Origin: Clostridiaceae bacterium
GTDB taxonomy: Bacteria; Bacillota; Clostridia; Lachnospirales; Lachnospiraceae
Direction of reading: 5' to 3'
Assembly (NCBI GenBank): GCA_910575795.1
Contig: CAJTGE010000003.1
Location: 63,043-127,042 of the forward strand
Length of the DNA: 64,000 nucleotides
Position 1 is the first letter of the stretch. Each line of letters begins with the position of its first letter. A program made the position numbers and the translations under genes. Below the pieces are notes generated by a model. The model ran no database searches. It had not been told where the DNA came from and was given only the letters and a program-made list of their open reading frames with translations. This document shows, in pieces, positions 16,261 through 24,857 of this stretch.

Positions 16261-16320
16261 CAGTGTTAATCAGAATATATCAGACTTAATCAGAGTATAT
16301 CAGACTTAATCAGACTTAAT
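16261..16320 (-). repeat. 10-bp repeat array (TCTGAT-type)
   Basis: Six back-to-back 10-bp units which read TCTGATNNNN on this strand. The same unit forms the array at 55901-55970 in the opposite orientation. The exact 10-bp period places sites on one face of the helix, as for iterons or centromere sites. Confidence 0.8.
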
Positions 16321-16701
16321 ATAAGCCCCGTAAAGGGCCTTATTTCTTTTAGCGGCCGTTTCCTTGCCTGAATCATTCCGGGGGCTTCCTAGCGCGTCAG
16401 GCGGCCGGAATTTACGCCCAGGGAAGCCGGCGCCGGAATCCAGAAAATAAAACAACCCACACACGGCCGTTTTAAGACGTTTTCTTCCGTATGTGGGTAT
16501 TTCTACACTTGAACCCGTTCGGGGGCTTCCTGGGCTATTCTGGCGCGTCAGGCGGCCGGAATTTTGCTTCGCATAGCGGCGGCCTGGCGTCCTGGGATTG
16601 TACCCCCTTTAAAACCCCCTTCGCCGCCCATTTTATCACACATTATTTAAACGGTCAAGTGTAGTTTTTAAAACATTATTTTACATTTTGAAAACGGTGC
16701 T
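16321..16701. other. Non-coding region with hairpins and a repeated segment
   Basis: No gene is evident. GCGCGTCAGGCGGCCGGAAT occurs twice (about 16393-16412 and 16542-16562), each preceded by GGGGGCTTCCT with a different gap. An inverted repeat ACCCACA...TGTGGGT (16455-16498) encloses a 20-nt loop and may end transcription of the lysis genes. Confidence 0.5.
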
Positions 16702-18066
16702 TTACTGTTTAGCAAGATATTTTGTGTTACTACTGCAAAAACCGGTATATGTAACGCTCTTGATCGTCGTCTGCACATAAAGCCACTTTGTACCATCAAC
16801 AAGGGTATAATATCCGTAATTTCTCACGGTTGTATTATTCGGCATGACGACAAGTTCCGGCTTTCCTTTCCCGGCTCCGGCCCTTAAATAAAGGCTTCCG
16901 ATCGTCTTATATGTGCCGGCAAGCGTTTTGTCAAACCCTTTCGCGCTCTCAATCTTCGCCGTAGAAACGGACGGCACCGGCGCACTGGAAGAACCGGAAG
17001 CGGCCTTTCTTGCGTTTCCGCTTACGACAATCACGGTATGACCTTTTGTTTTCGTGACTAACACGTCCCCGTCATATACCGGCGTCGCGCTCTGCGATAC
17101 ATAGGAACGCTTGCTTTCAAAAAGGCCGGTTGCTTCCAGGGACGCCGCTTCGTTTGCCGTGGTAAAGTTTCCGGGATCCTTTCCGGTTGCTTCCTTCACT
17201 ACTTCACGGACAAGCGAAGAACAATCACATTCAGTTTTAACGGCTGTCATAATGCCGTGTTGCACAACCCCCAGGCGGTTGCCCTGATCGTATCCGATAT
17301 TTGCATTGTTACACGCGGCCTTCATCAGATCCGCCATTTTTACCGCGTGTGCCGCGGACTTCGGCCGCAAAATATACCACCCTTTAGAGTGGGAATACAT
17401 TTTCTGCATACTTACTTCACCGGTCAGATCGTTTTTTGCGGACGTCTGCTTCTGATCTCCGGCGGCGCCGCCGCTGGCGTTTCCTCTTTCGTCAATTCTT
17501 GCACTTCCTACCATGATAGACATATTGATTTCCCCTTTCTTTTCTCCGGCTCCTGAAAACCGGTTAAAATATTCCTGGCCGTATTCGGCCCGTTTCCTTT
17601 TCACCGCGTCGGACTGATCCTTCGGTGCTTCATATTTTTTTAGCACAAGATCCGAAGTTGTCTTCACATCGGACGCCGTTTTCAATGCCGAATACACAGA
17701 CTTGAAATCTTTCTTCATTTCCTCAACCATGAAAAGAAGTTGTGTTTCCAGATCGCCGATCGACTTCCCGGCGGCTTTTGCATATTTATAAAACGCTTCT
17801 TTCCTTGAAGGGAATGTGAATTGTGGAAGCCCATATCCGGCGCCGTCGTATGTAAAATTTTTATATGTTCCATTATCAACGGCGGCCGTATATTCGGCAT
17901 CGGTATAGTTCAGGCGCTTTTCACATGAATTTTGAAGATTCTTCGGATCAAGGCCGCTTTCCGCGGAAAGATTTCCCATAAGTGCGGCGATTCCGTAAAT
18001 ACTGAATCCTTCATCAAGAAAAAAGTTCCAGATTTTTTCCGCGTTGTCTTTTCCTCTTAATGCCAT
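16702..18066 (-). CDS. Multidomain phage endolysin
   Basis: Cell-wall hydrolase of about 454 residues, ATG at 18066 after AGAAGG. Residues 1-150 resemble phage tail-type lysozyme (NFFLDEGFSIYGIAALMGNL with the Glu in LSAESGLDP as likely acid). Residues about 215-350 look like an NlpC/P60-CHAP type amidase (catalytic Cys in TECDCSSLVREV, His in KGHTVIVVSG). Residues 385-454 resemble an SH3b wall-binding domain (GSLYLRAGAGKG). It is last in the lysis cluster behind two holin genes. Two catalytic domains in one lysin are typical for Firmicute phages. Confidence 0.85.
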   Translation of the reverse strand: MALRGKDNAEKIWNFFLDEGFSIYGIAALMGNLSAESGLDPKNLQNSCEKRLNYTDAEYTAAVDNGTYKNFTYDGAGYGLPQFTFPSRKEAFYKYAKAAGKSIGDLETQLLFMVEEMKKDFKSVYSALKTASDVKTTSDLVLKKYEAPKDQSDAVKRKRAEYGQEYFNRFSGAGEKKGEINMSIMVGSARIDERGNASGGAAGDQKQTSAKNDLTGEVSMQKMYSHSKGWYILRPKSAAHAVKMADLMKAACNNANIGYDQGNRLGVVQHGIMTAVKTECDCSSLVREVVKEATGKDPGNFTTANEAASLEATGLFESKRSYVSQSATPVYDGDVLVTKTKGHTVIVVSGNARKAASGSSSAPVPSVSTAKIESAKGFDKTLAGTYKTIGSLYLRAGAGKGKPELVVMPNNTTVRNYGYYTLVDGTKWLYVQTTIKSVTYTGFCSSNTKYLAKQ

Positions 18067-18121
18067 AAAATACCTTCTTTCAGAAAAAGGCGGCCGCCCG
18101 TGAAAAGGTGCCGCCCGGTTA

Positions 18122-18490
18122 TTAGCTGTTAATTCTCTTATTCTCTTTACAAGCCGCTTCGATCTTCGATACAATCCACGCTTCAACGTCGTTGAACTCC
18201 CTTTCAAGGATCTTCAACGTGCGTTCGTTCATCATGGAAAGCGCGGTTTTGACTGATTTTTCCATCGCTTCACGCTGTTTTTCTTCCGTGAAGGTTCCGT
18301 CTTTCCGCAACTGATCCGCGAACGTCTGGTTCGTCTGATCCACGGCGTCCAGGACGATTCCGACGGCTTCTTCAATCTTGCTTCCTTCCGTCTTCGTGCG
18401 GACATACTGAACCGCGGCACCGACGACGATCGGGATCGCCGGAATCAGTACGGTATTGACAATAGTTTCAAGCAAATTCTGTAAATCCAT
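18122..18490 (-). CDS. Phage holin, LLH family
   Basis: 122 residues. One N-terminal hydrophobic segment (TVLIPAIPIVVGAAVQYVRT), then a conserved helical tail (KIEEAVGIVLDAVDQTNQTF) characteristic of the LLH holin family. ATG at 18490 after AGAAGGGAG. It acts with the endolysin directly downstream. Confidence 0.8.
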   Translation of the reverse strand: MDLQNLLETIVNTVLIPAIPIVVGAAVQYVRTKTEGSKIEEAVGIVLDAVDQTNQTFADQLRKDGTFTEEKQREAMEKSVKTALSMMNERTLKILEREFNDVEAWIVSKIEAACKENKRINS

Positions 18491-18506
18491 TTTTAAAATC
18501 TCCCTT

Positions 18507-18824
18507 CTAATACGTTTCCTGAATGTCTTCATTCATCGCGCTTTCAAACTGTTCTTCCGCCGGCGCCGCGTCAAGCCCGGCTTTCTGGTATGCCTTGCGA
18601 AGTTTGATCGCATTTTCCGCCTTCGCCTTGTTGTAATAAAACGCCCTGGCGATTGCATAGCCGCCCCAGCATACCGGAATCACATAGCAGAAGAACGTCA
18701 CGTCAAGCCCCTTCCAGGTGAAAAACAGTCCGAAGGCGGTAATGATCCAACATTCGATTTTTGCTTCCGTCAGGATTTTCTTTGAAAACTCCGGCGGCCG
18801 CTTCCTTCTGCGTTTTCTTCCCAC
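18507..18824 (-). CDS. Phage membrane protein, lysis cluster
   Basis: 105 residues, GTG start at 18824 after AGGAAAGGAG. Basic N-terminus (GRKRRRKRPPEF), two hydrophobic helices (WIITAFGLFFTWKGLDVTFF and a second after Pro-Val-Cys), and a helical tail. It may be a second holin or antiholin. No enzymatic motif. Confidence 0.6.
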   Translation of the reverse strand: MGRKRRRKRPPEFSKKILTEAKIECWIITAFGLFFTWKGLDVTFFCYVIPVCWGGYAIARAFYYNKAKAENAIKLRKAYQKAGLDAAPAEEQFESAMNEDIQETY

Positions 18825-18841
18825 GTTTCCCGGCTCCTTTC

Positions 18842-19108
18842 CTAAACTCCGGCGCCCATGCGAATAGCGAAGACGACGGTGCCGACGACGATTGTTATAA
18901 TAGTGGCGGCAATCGTCCGCGCCAGCCATTTATTCGCGTCTTCCAGATCTGAAATTCTCTTTTCCGCGTCCTGAACGTCGTCTTTTAACTGAATGATGTC
19001 TTTTTCGTTTTCATAGGTCTTCGCTTTCGCGTTGTTGTAGCCGTCAAGTTTTCCTTCAATCGCAATCAGACGATCAAGAACTTCCCTTTCAAAAGATAAT
19101 TCCGACAT
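18842..19108 (-). CDS. XhlA-like haemolysin/lysis protein
   Basis: 88 residues. An N-terminal coiled coil (VLDRLIAIEGKLDGYNN then DDVQDAEKRISDLED) and one C-terminal membrane helix (TIAATIITIVVGTVVFAI) match the XhlA family, which acts with a holin in Bacillus PBSX lysis. ATG at 19108 follows AAAGGGGG. Confidence 0.75.
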   Translation of the reverse strand: MSELSFEREVLDRLIAIEGKLDGYNNAKAKTYENEKDIIQLKDDVQDAEKRISDLEDANKWLARTIAATIITIVVGTVVFAIRMGAGV

Positions 19109-19162
19109 AGACAAGCCCCCTTTCTTAAAATTTAGACAATAAAAAATAACCGGCTTATCCGG

Positions 19163-20287
19163 TTACGAATTGTTGAATATTCGGAAGGAAAATTCGTCTA
19201 TAATTTTTCTTAACAGATTTCCGGCCGTGAAATGCTGTATCAGGCCGAAATAACTTTGCATTGTATTGTTGACCTTTTCAAAGGCTATCTTCCCAGCTTC
19301 AAAAAGTCCTTTTATAAACTTCATGCGGAGGAACATACGCTTTCGCGTACTCTTTCGCATAATGATCTTTTTCGCCGTGATCTGCGCTCCGACGAACGTA
19401 ACCGGAAGCTAGGCCGGGCGAATACAGGTCTTTTTATTTAATTCAAGGCGAAGTTCTTCATCAAGGAACCGTTCGATCTCTGCCAGTATTTGAAACAATT
19501 CGTTTTTATCCGGCCAAAGAATAATAATGTCGTCCATGTACCGGATATAATAACGGATATGTAAATCATGTTTGCAAAACTGATCTAATTCGTTTAAGTA
19601 AATATTAGCGAACATTTGAGAAGTCAGGTTTCCGATCGGCATACCCCTATTGTAAATCCAGTCTTCTTGTTTGCATAATTCCGGTTGTACGCCAGCCGGA
19701 AGGCCGAAGGCCGTGTCTTCACAATTTATCAGTTTATACAGATCCCGAAGGATAAGTTCGTCTTTTATGTGCCTTGAAAGAATCTTCATCAGGACTTCAT
19801 GATCCACGCGGTAAAAATATTTTGCTATATCCAATTTCAGCACATACCACTTTTTAGAACTCCTGGAAGCCTTACGAAGCCACGTTTGAAGCTGTTCTCT
19901 CGCCTTTGTGGTTCCTTTCCCAACGCGGCAACCGTAACTATGTGTTATGAACTGCCGGTCAAACAACGGGTTTAATTTCTGGTAATACGCCCATTGTACG
20001 ACGCGATCGGGATATGATAAAGCCATGACGATCCGCGGCTTCGGTTCATAGATTTTCTTCTTTCGATACTTCCCTACATGATAGGACGATTCCAGGGGAT
20101 TTCCCGGAACCCCGTCTTTCGGGAAATAGGTTAGTTTGTTATGAAGATCGATCAATTCATCTTCCCTATGCGCTTCAAAGGCAAGATTTTCGTCGCGGTA
20201 ATGTTTGCTTTGCGAAGCGTTTTTATGCCCTTCCAGCAAATTTCCGAAGTCGATCACTTCTTCGTGTGTCACATCGAAAGTTTTCAA
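19163..20287 (-). pseudogene. DGR2 reverse transcriptase interrupted by an in-frame TAG
   Basis: A 375-codon frame with a single TAG at 19409-19411. The first part (292 residues, TTG start) holds GNLTSQ and the catalytic YMDD (RYMDDIIIL). After the TAG the same frame continues with the conserved FVGA...LRKSTRKRM and SYFGLIQH...LLRKI segments of the DGR RT thumb, ending at TAA. Total length then fits a normal DGR RT. Either a nonsense mutation has removed the thumb, or the amber codon is read through. Both targets show only adenine-specific changes, so the enzyme was active recently. Order target-avd-TR-RT is canonical. Confidence 0.9.
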
Positions 20288-20312
20288 TAGCCTTTTCCCT
20301 TTCTATGTTTTA

Positions 20313-20336
20313 CCGTCTGTATGCCAGTACAGACGG
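20313..20336 (-). other. Hairpin in the TR-RT spacer
   Basis: Perfect 9-bp stem CCGTCTGTA / TACAGACGG with a 6-nt loop, between the template repeat and RT. With the hairpin at 20459-20475 it may be part of the structured template RNA. Confidence 0.6.
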
Positions 20337-20458
20337 GACTTGCGCCCAGGCTTTCGGCCGAAGGCGCGGCGCTACCCGTTACACCCTTCTAGCCCTTCCC
20401 TTTCAGCCCTGGCCGGCTTCTGGTTCGGTACTAACTGCATTGATAGCGGCGTCAATTC

Positions 20459-20475
20459 TTCTGGCTTCGCCAGAA
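20459..20475 (-). other. Second hairpin in the TR-RT spacer
   Basis: Perfect 7-bp stem TTCTGGC / GCCAGAA with a 3-nt loop. Known DGR template RNAs carry structured sequence 3' of TR that Avd-RT binds, so this is a plausible element. Confidence 0.55.
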
Positions 20476-20545
20476 CGGGGATAGATCCCTTTCCCTTTCA
20501 TGCACTGTGAAAAGTCCGTAAACTTTCCCGTCTGGCTCAAAGGGT

Positions 20546-20660
20546 AAGCGGAAAAGAAGCCGATGTTCGTGTTCACGTTCGACCGGACGTTGTTCAAATT
20601 CAACGCGGAAGGCCCAGAGTTCGACGTGTTGTTGAAGCTGGCGCCCACGATCGGCAAGCG
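20546..20660 (-). repeat. DGR2 template repeat (TR2)
   Basis: 115 bp aligned without gaps to VR2 (21209-21323) and over 104 bp to VR3 (57078-57181). Differences are 7 and 8, all at template adenines. Its virtual translation is Asn-rich (AAC and AAT codons at variable sites), as in other DGRs. Confidence 0.96.
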
Positions 20661-20687
20661 TTATTTGACCTATTCCCACCGGGAATA

Positions 20688-21113
20688 TTATTTCCCGTTT
20701 GTTGTGCTGGTTTCCTTTTGTGACTTTATCCAGCCGCCCAGAAGCCGTCCTATTTCATTAAGCCTTTCGGAAATCAACTGATAACGCTTTTCATCAATAA
20801 ATCTCATATCATACGAAAGATCGTTGAAAAGTCGAAGAAGTTCAAGCTGGACGTCGGCGTCTTGAAGCGTGGTCTTTTTGTAATACTTCTTTTGCGCCGT
20901 GATAATGTAAATCAGGAATTGAAATAAACATTTCTTATAGTCCGAAACAAACCCCAACTTTTCACTCCTGGGATATTTCACCCACGAAGTATATAAATAT
21001 TTCATAGCGTCTTTCGTTTTCTGCAATATAATCAAGCCGCTTCTTTGATCCCGTCCTTCGTCGGTTTCGGGATTGCCGCGCGGCCGATCATCATATCTTC
21101 TTTGTTGTCCCAC
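20688..21113 (-). CDS. avd: DGR2 accessory protein Avd
   Basis: 141 residues from a GTG start after AAAGGAACC. The helical core from about residue 28 (IILQKTKDAMKYLYTSW, later LLRLFNDLSYDMRF and LNEIGRLLGGWIKSQK) matches the four-helix-bundle Avd/S23-like family, which binds the RT and template RNA. The first 27 residues are not typical, so an internal start is possible. It is unlike the Avd of DGR1, so the two retroelements are not recent duplicates. Confidence 0.85.
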   Translation of the reverse strand: MGQQRRYDDRPRGNPETDEGRDQRSGLIILQKTKDAMKYLYTSWVKYPRSEKLGFVSDYKKCLFQFLIYIITAQKKYYKKTTLQDADVQLELLRLFNDLSYDMRFIDEKRYQLISERLNEIGRLLGGWIKSQKETSTTNGK

Positions 21114-21145
21114 TTTTCAGGTTCCTTTCTGTTTCTAAAAACAAA

Positions 21146-21165
21146 GGGGCCACTATCGTGGCCCC
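21146..21165 (-). other. DGR target hairpin after VR2
   Basis: Perfect 8-bp stem GGGGCCAC / GTGGCCCC with a GATA loop on the coding strand. Hairpins of 7-10 bp with a 4-nt G-R-N-A loop just 3' of VR are known to promote retrohoming. A T-rich stretch follows, so it can also terminate transcription. Confidence 0.8.
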
Positions 21166-21182
21166 TAACAGATTTACAGTTT

Positions 21183-22241
21183 TCAGATTACAGATTCCAA
21201 CTCCATAAAAGCGGAAAAGAAGCCGAGGTTCGTGCTCACGTGCGACCGGACGCTGTTCAAATACAACGCGGAAGGCCCAGAGTACGACGTGCTGTTGAAG
21301 CTGGCGCCCACGATCGGCAAGCGCTCACCTTCGGTATTGATCCAAAATCCGCCGCTATGCGTTACGCCGGATTTCGGCGCAAGCATTAACTCATACAGAA
21401 TTTCGGGGATTGTCACGCCAGAAGCGGCGGCCAGGCTTCCGAAATTCGACGTGCTGTTTGTTCCGGCTCCGCCCGTCGCGGTTGCAATCTTGAGATCCTT
21501 TGTATATTTCAGCGTTCCGGCCGTTCCAGGCTCCACAAGTGCGCCCGTGGGAAGAATAGCCTTCCAGTAAGTGCTTGCGTCCGTGTGCGCGACCTGTTTC
21601 GCGGCCAGGTTGCCAACGAAGATCTGAATCTCTCCGTCCTTAATACGCATACCGGAACTCCATTTCCAGATGTTTCCCACCCAGTCGGCGATTCCGTTCC
21701 TTGTCCCGTCGTGGAACCACGTCGCCGGGCCGGATCCCGTCGCCGTCCTGGTTGTGCGCCGTCCGCCGCTTCCGTCGCTTTCGTCTGCGGTTTGCTCTCC
21801 GGCTTCGTATGTGTGGGAATGACTTTTCCCGTACTGCGTATTTCCGCGCGGAACAAAACCACTTTTATAGATTAAGTGGTTAATGACCGCACGTTCGGGA
21901 ATACTCATCAGGTGGAAGCCGGCGCCTTTTGCGTTGCAAGCCGCGTGTGAAGCGTCGTAATCAATCACCGCCGCCGGATCCATGCCGGGCCAGGAATAGG
22001 CGCGGCCGTTGATGATACAATTCAAAAATTTACTCATAAAGAATCGCTTGTATTCCACATCATCGACAACGAAGGCGGAATGTGTCTTCTGGCTTCCGCC
22101 TTCGTACAACTGCGCGTTTGTGCGCTTGTTGATCGGGATCATGAAGGAAGGAAGATTCGCGTTATCCTGGATCACGGTACACCCGAAGCCAGTCAGCCCT
22201 TCCGTTGCAAATTTCAAGCTGTCAAAATTGTAACTTTTCAT
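21183..22241 (-). CDS. DGR2 variable protein 1 (tail-tip adhesin)
   Basis: 352 residues, ATG at 22241 after AGAAGGTG. The C-terminal two-thirds has the C-type-lectin/formylglycine-enzyme-like fold signature (GSGPATWFHDGTRNGIADWV, then WKWSSG), with VR2 at the extreme C-terminus. It is the last tail gene before the lysis cluster, the usual place of a receptor-binding protein. It shares its domain order with the remote target at 57052-58008. Confidence 0.9.
   Translation of the reverse strand: MKSYNFDSLKFATEGLTGFGCTVIQDNANLPSFMIPINKRTNAQLYEGGSQKTHSAFVVDDVEYKRFFMSKFLNCIINGRAYSWPGMDPAAVIDYDASHAACNAKGAGFHLMSIPERAVINHLIYKSGFVPRGNTQYGKSHSHTYEAGEQTADESDGSGGRRTTRTATGSGPATWFHDGTRNGIADWVGNIWKWSSGMRIKDGEIQIFVGNLAAKQVAHTDASTYWKAILPTGALVEPGTAGTLKYTKDLKIATATGGAGTNSTSNFGSLAAASGVTIPEILYELMLAPKSGVTHSGGFWINTEGERLPIVGASFNSTSYSGPSALYLNSVRSHVSTNLGFFSAFMELESVI
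21209..21323 (-). repeat. DGR2 variable region VR2
   Basis: 108 of 115 bases match TR2; all seven changes are at template adenines, mainly Asn to Ser, Tyr or His and one Ile to Leu. Confidence 0.96.
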
Positions 22242-22242
22242 T

Positions 22243-22617
22243 TTAGAATACACCTTCTTTCAGGGCGAACAAAGTCACTGTCACATTTTCCATAGAAAAC
22301 GGAAGCGGTTCGCGTTTTGTGATTGTTTTGTTGACGTATCCGGCGCCGGTGTCGTCGTCCTCTGCCGGCTCCACATAATCAGGATTCGGAACTTCCGTTT
22401 CGTCGTATTTCCTGGCCGGAATGTCTACCTGGGCCACGTAATAGGCGCCGGCGCCGGTGTTCAGGCGTCCGAAGGCGTCCGAAGTAATGTCGATATGGAC
22501 GTCGTGATCCGCTTCGCTCTTTTTCAGGTTCAGCATGATCTGATCGTCGAAATTGATCCAGGTTCCCGATTCTTCATAGTGAATCTTCGGGCCTTCGTTT
22601 GCTTCGATAATTTTCAT
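22243..22617 (-). CDS. Phage tail-region hypothetical protein
   Basis: 124 residues, beta-rich and acidic (DVHIDITSDAFGRLNTGAGA). It directly precedes the variable adhesin and may help its assembly or form part of the fibre. It is coupled to the small upstream gene by ATGA overlap. Family not recognised. Confidence 0.55.
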   Translation of the reverse strand: MKIIEANEGPKIHYEESGTWINFDDQIMLNLKKSEADHDVHIDITSDAFGRLNTGAGAYYVAQVDIPARKYDETEVPNPDYVEPAEDDDTGAGYVNKTITKREPLPFSMENVTVTLFALKEGVF

Positions 22618-22784
22618 CGCGTTATACCTACCTCTCTTTTTACTTCGTTCATTCTGGCGTTGATTTCCTCTGCATACTCCCGATTCAGCCGATCGGAATT
22701 TTCAGGGGAACCGCCGCCAAACTGCCGTAAAATATTAGCTTCCTGGGCGCGTCGTTCATCTGATTTAACAATTATACCAACCAT
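22614..22784 (-). CDS. Very small phage protein
   Basis: 56 residues, ATG at 22784, charged and helical (SDRLNREYAEEINARMNEVK). Start and stop overlap both neighbours, so it is translated in the tail operon. Function unknown. Confidence 0.6.
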   Translation of the reverse strand: MVGIIVKSDERRAQEANILRQFGGGSPENSDRLNREYAEEINARMNEVKREVGITR

Positions 22785-23275
22785 TAGTACAAGCCCCCTA
22801 TCACATGAAGTTTCAAGGTTACGTTTTTAGCGCTCCCTGAATAACATACCTTGAAGGCGTTCAGGGCTTTTCCGTACACTTCGACGTTTTCGACCGGGCC
22901 GTCAGCTTCGACGATCTCCGCTTCGACCGTGTAATCGGAATTATTCGCCGGGCGCGGAAGCGTAACCGTTTTTTCGGCGTTTGTCGCCGGATATTTCATC
23001 GTGTTTTTAAGATCGACCGTCAAAATCTGGCCGCGCACATCGTCAAGCGATTCCTGGACTAACCGAAGATTCATTGACACAAACCCGACAATCAGGGCGT
23101 TTTCCAGAACTCCGAAATCCATGTTTCCGAAGTTCCTTTTGCTCTGTTGTGTGCCTTTTTTCTCGACTTCGCCAGGCGCCGGCGCCCAGTTATACAGACC
23201 GTTCCCCAGGCTTTCAACGGATACGCGCCGGGGATACTGGACGATACGATCTTCCCAAAATACCGGGATATACAT
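22784..23275 (-). CDS. Phage tail-fibre associated protein
   Basis: 163 residues, predicted beta-rich, without catalytic motifs (NFGNMDFGVLENALIVGFVS in the middle). Position between baseplate and adhesin genes indicates a tail appendage component. Identity not recognised. Confidence 0.55.
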   Translation of the reverse strand: MYIPVFWEDRIVQYPRRVSVESLGNGLYNWAPAPGEVEKKGTQQSKRNFGNMDFGVLENALIVGFVSMNLRLVQESLDDVRGQILTVDLKNTMKYPATNAEKTVTLPRPANNSDYTVEAEIVEADGPVENVEVYGKALNAFKVCYSGSAKNVTLKLHVIGGLY

Positions 23276-23293
23276 TTTTCTTCACCTTCCCTT

Positions 23294-23626
23294 CTAACTC
23301 TTTGCCGAAGTCTGGACGATTTTCAGGGTATAGCGGTACTGAATCCCTTCGTCAAATTCCGCCTTGTTTAAATTCTCATTTCCGCCGGCCCACATAAAGC
23401 CGTCCCGATGATAAAAGCGGATCCCGTTGATTTCGTCCGGCGCTTCGTGATCGAACATTACATAGATAGCGACGCGGCCGTCCGGTAATGTTTCCACTTT
23501 TTCGATCGGGATTTTCGACCAGGTTTCGCCGGATCTGTACTCCGCATAAGCGATAACTTTTTTAATATATTCCTTTATGTCTTCCAGCGCTTCGGCCGTC
23601 AAAGGAATATAGCTTGCTTCTGTCAT
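23294..23626 (-). CDS. Phage tail-region protein
   Basis: 110 residues beginning MTEASYIPLTAEALEDIKEY at an ATG preceded by AGGAGTTTGGAAGC. The longer open frame upstream overlaps the gpI-like gene and is not used. Likely a small fibre or connector protein. Confidence 0.6.
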   Translation of the reverse strand: MTEASYIPLTAEALEDIKEYIKKVIAYAEYRSGETWSKIPIEKVETLPDGRVAIYVMFDHEAPDEINGIRFYHRDGFMWAGGNENLNKAEFDEGIQYRYTLKIVQTSAKS

Positions 23627-23642
23627 GCTTCCAAACTCCTTT

Positions 23643-24857
23643 CTATTCTTCCGCGGCGTATTTGTCCGCGTCAGTGTTATAATATAAGTCATAGCCGGTA
23701 CTTTCCCCAGCCGCGGAAACGCCGCTTTCCGCGCCGGAAAATCCGACCGAAGGATCGGGAATTGTCCCGGTTTCGGTGTAGACGGTTGAACCCGTCCCGG
23801 ATTCGCCTTCAAGCCCGACTTGAACTTCGTTAAATTGTGCGCCAACGGAAATATCCGGCGCGGTTCCGGTTTCCTGATAAACCGTTGAACCCGTCCCGGA
23901 TTCGCCTTCAATATCGACTTCGGCTTCGGCAAACTGGCCGCCGACGGAAATATCCGGCGTGGTTCCCGATTCCGCTTCGCTGTCCGAAGAATAGACAGAA
24001 AAACCTTCTTCGGAAGCGGCCTGAATGTCGATCTGGCCGTCGGTAAATGCCGCGCCGACGGAAATATCCGGCGCGGTTCCTGATTCTGTTTCACTGTCCG
24101 AAGAATAGACAGAAAAACCTTCTTCGGAAGCGGCCTGAAAATCAATCTGGTTTTCTACAAGCGCGGCACCGACGGAAATATCCGGCGTGGTTCCGGCGTT
24201 TGTATATACTGTATTTGCGCTATCGCTGGCGCCTTCCAGCGTGATATTCACTTCGGAAGGCAAGAATCCGACTTCTGTATTCGGATAAGTGCCACACTCA
24301 AATTCACCGCAAAATGTATAAACAAAAGATTGAAATTCTGAAATCTGTTTGAATACCAGTTTTATTCCATTTTGAAAAACCATGTAATCGAAGCGCGACC
24401 GCGCATTTTTTACCTGGTTTAAATATTTCAAAAATTCCTTGATTGACGTCTGCGTGACTTCGGTTCCGACGGCAATCCGAAAATGAAAAGGTTCTCCGGC
24501 ATAGGTGAACCATTCTTCGACGGAAGTATTTTCATTTCCGAATACCGTATCAATCATTTCTTCCATCGCCTGGCGCGTCCCCAGCTTCATATACCAATAA
24601 ATAGAATTTCGGATCATGTTCCGCTTCACGCTGGGCGAAAGGGAAGGGCTGTAAAATAAAACACGGTTTTCGACCGCCAGAAAGTCAAGTTTATCATCAG
24701 ACACGGATTCCAGATCCGCCCATATATAAACACGCCGCACACGGTCAAAATATTTCTTTTTCTGCATATCGAAGGCATACGAAAGGGCGATTCTTTCAGG
24801 CGTCTTCATTTCGGACGGAAGCGCGTTTTCTGTCCGGTAATCTGCAAGTTTAATCAT
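23643..24857 (-). CDS. Tail protein gpI-like with C-terminal repeats
   Basis: 404 residues. The first 190 match the baseplate-rim tail protein that follows baseplate J in P2-like phages (LADYRTENALPSEMKTPERI, then a Trp-Ala-Asp-Leu stretch). The rest consists of five units of 32-37 residues that begin with T-x-PDISVGA and end in VYSSDSE or TVYxET, probably a beta-solenoid or collar extension. The repeats are highly similar at DNA level and may vary in number. Confidence 0.8.
   Translation of the reverse strand: MIKLADYRTENALPSEMKTPERIALSYAFDMQKKKYFDRVRRVYIWADLESVSDDKLDFLAVENRVLFYSPSLSPSVKRNMIRNSIYWYMKLGTRQAMEEMIDTVFGNENTSVEEWFTYAGEPFHFRIAVGTEVTQTSIKEFLKYLNQVKNARSRFDYMVFQNGIKLVFKQISEFQSFVYTFCGEFECGTYPNTEVGFLPSEVNITLEGASDSANTVYTNAGTTPDISVGAALVENQIDFQAASEEGFSVYSSDSETESGTAPDISVGAAFTDGQIDIQAASEEGFSVYSSDSEAESGTTPDISVGGQFAEAEVDIEGESGTGSTVYQETGTAPDISVGAQFNEVQVGLEGESGTGSTVYTETGTIPDPSVGFSGAESGVSAAGESTGYDLYYNTDADKYAAEE

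Noticed and set aside
9118..20287. Reverse transcriptases as retron or group II intron enzymes
   Set aside because: Both have the SQ motif, an Avd neighbour, and template/variable repeats with adenine-only changes. No intron folding domains or retron msr/msd structure are seen.
20403..20657. Open frame spanning the DGR2 template repeat
   Set aside because: It is the template repeat read in the frame of the variable proteins. It lacks a ribosome site and is explained as template RNA, not a gene.
23294..24145. Long 283-codon frame upstream of the 110-residue tail protein
   Set aside because: The extra part overlaps the gpI-like repeat region in another frame and shows low-complexity Arg/Pro sequence. 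The real start is at 23626.
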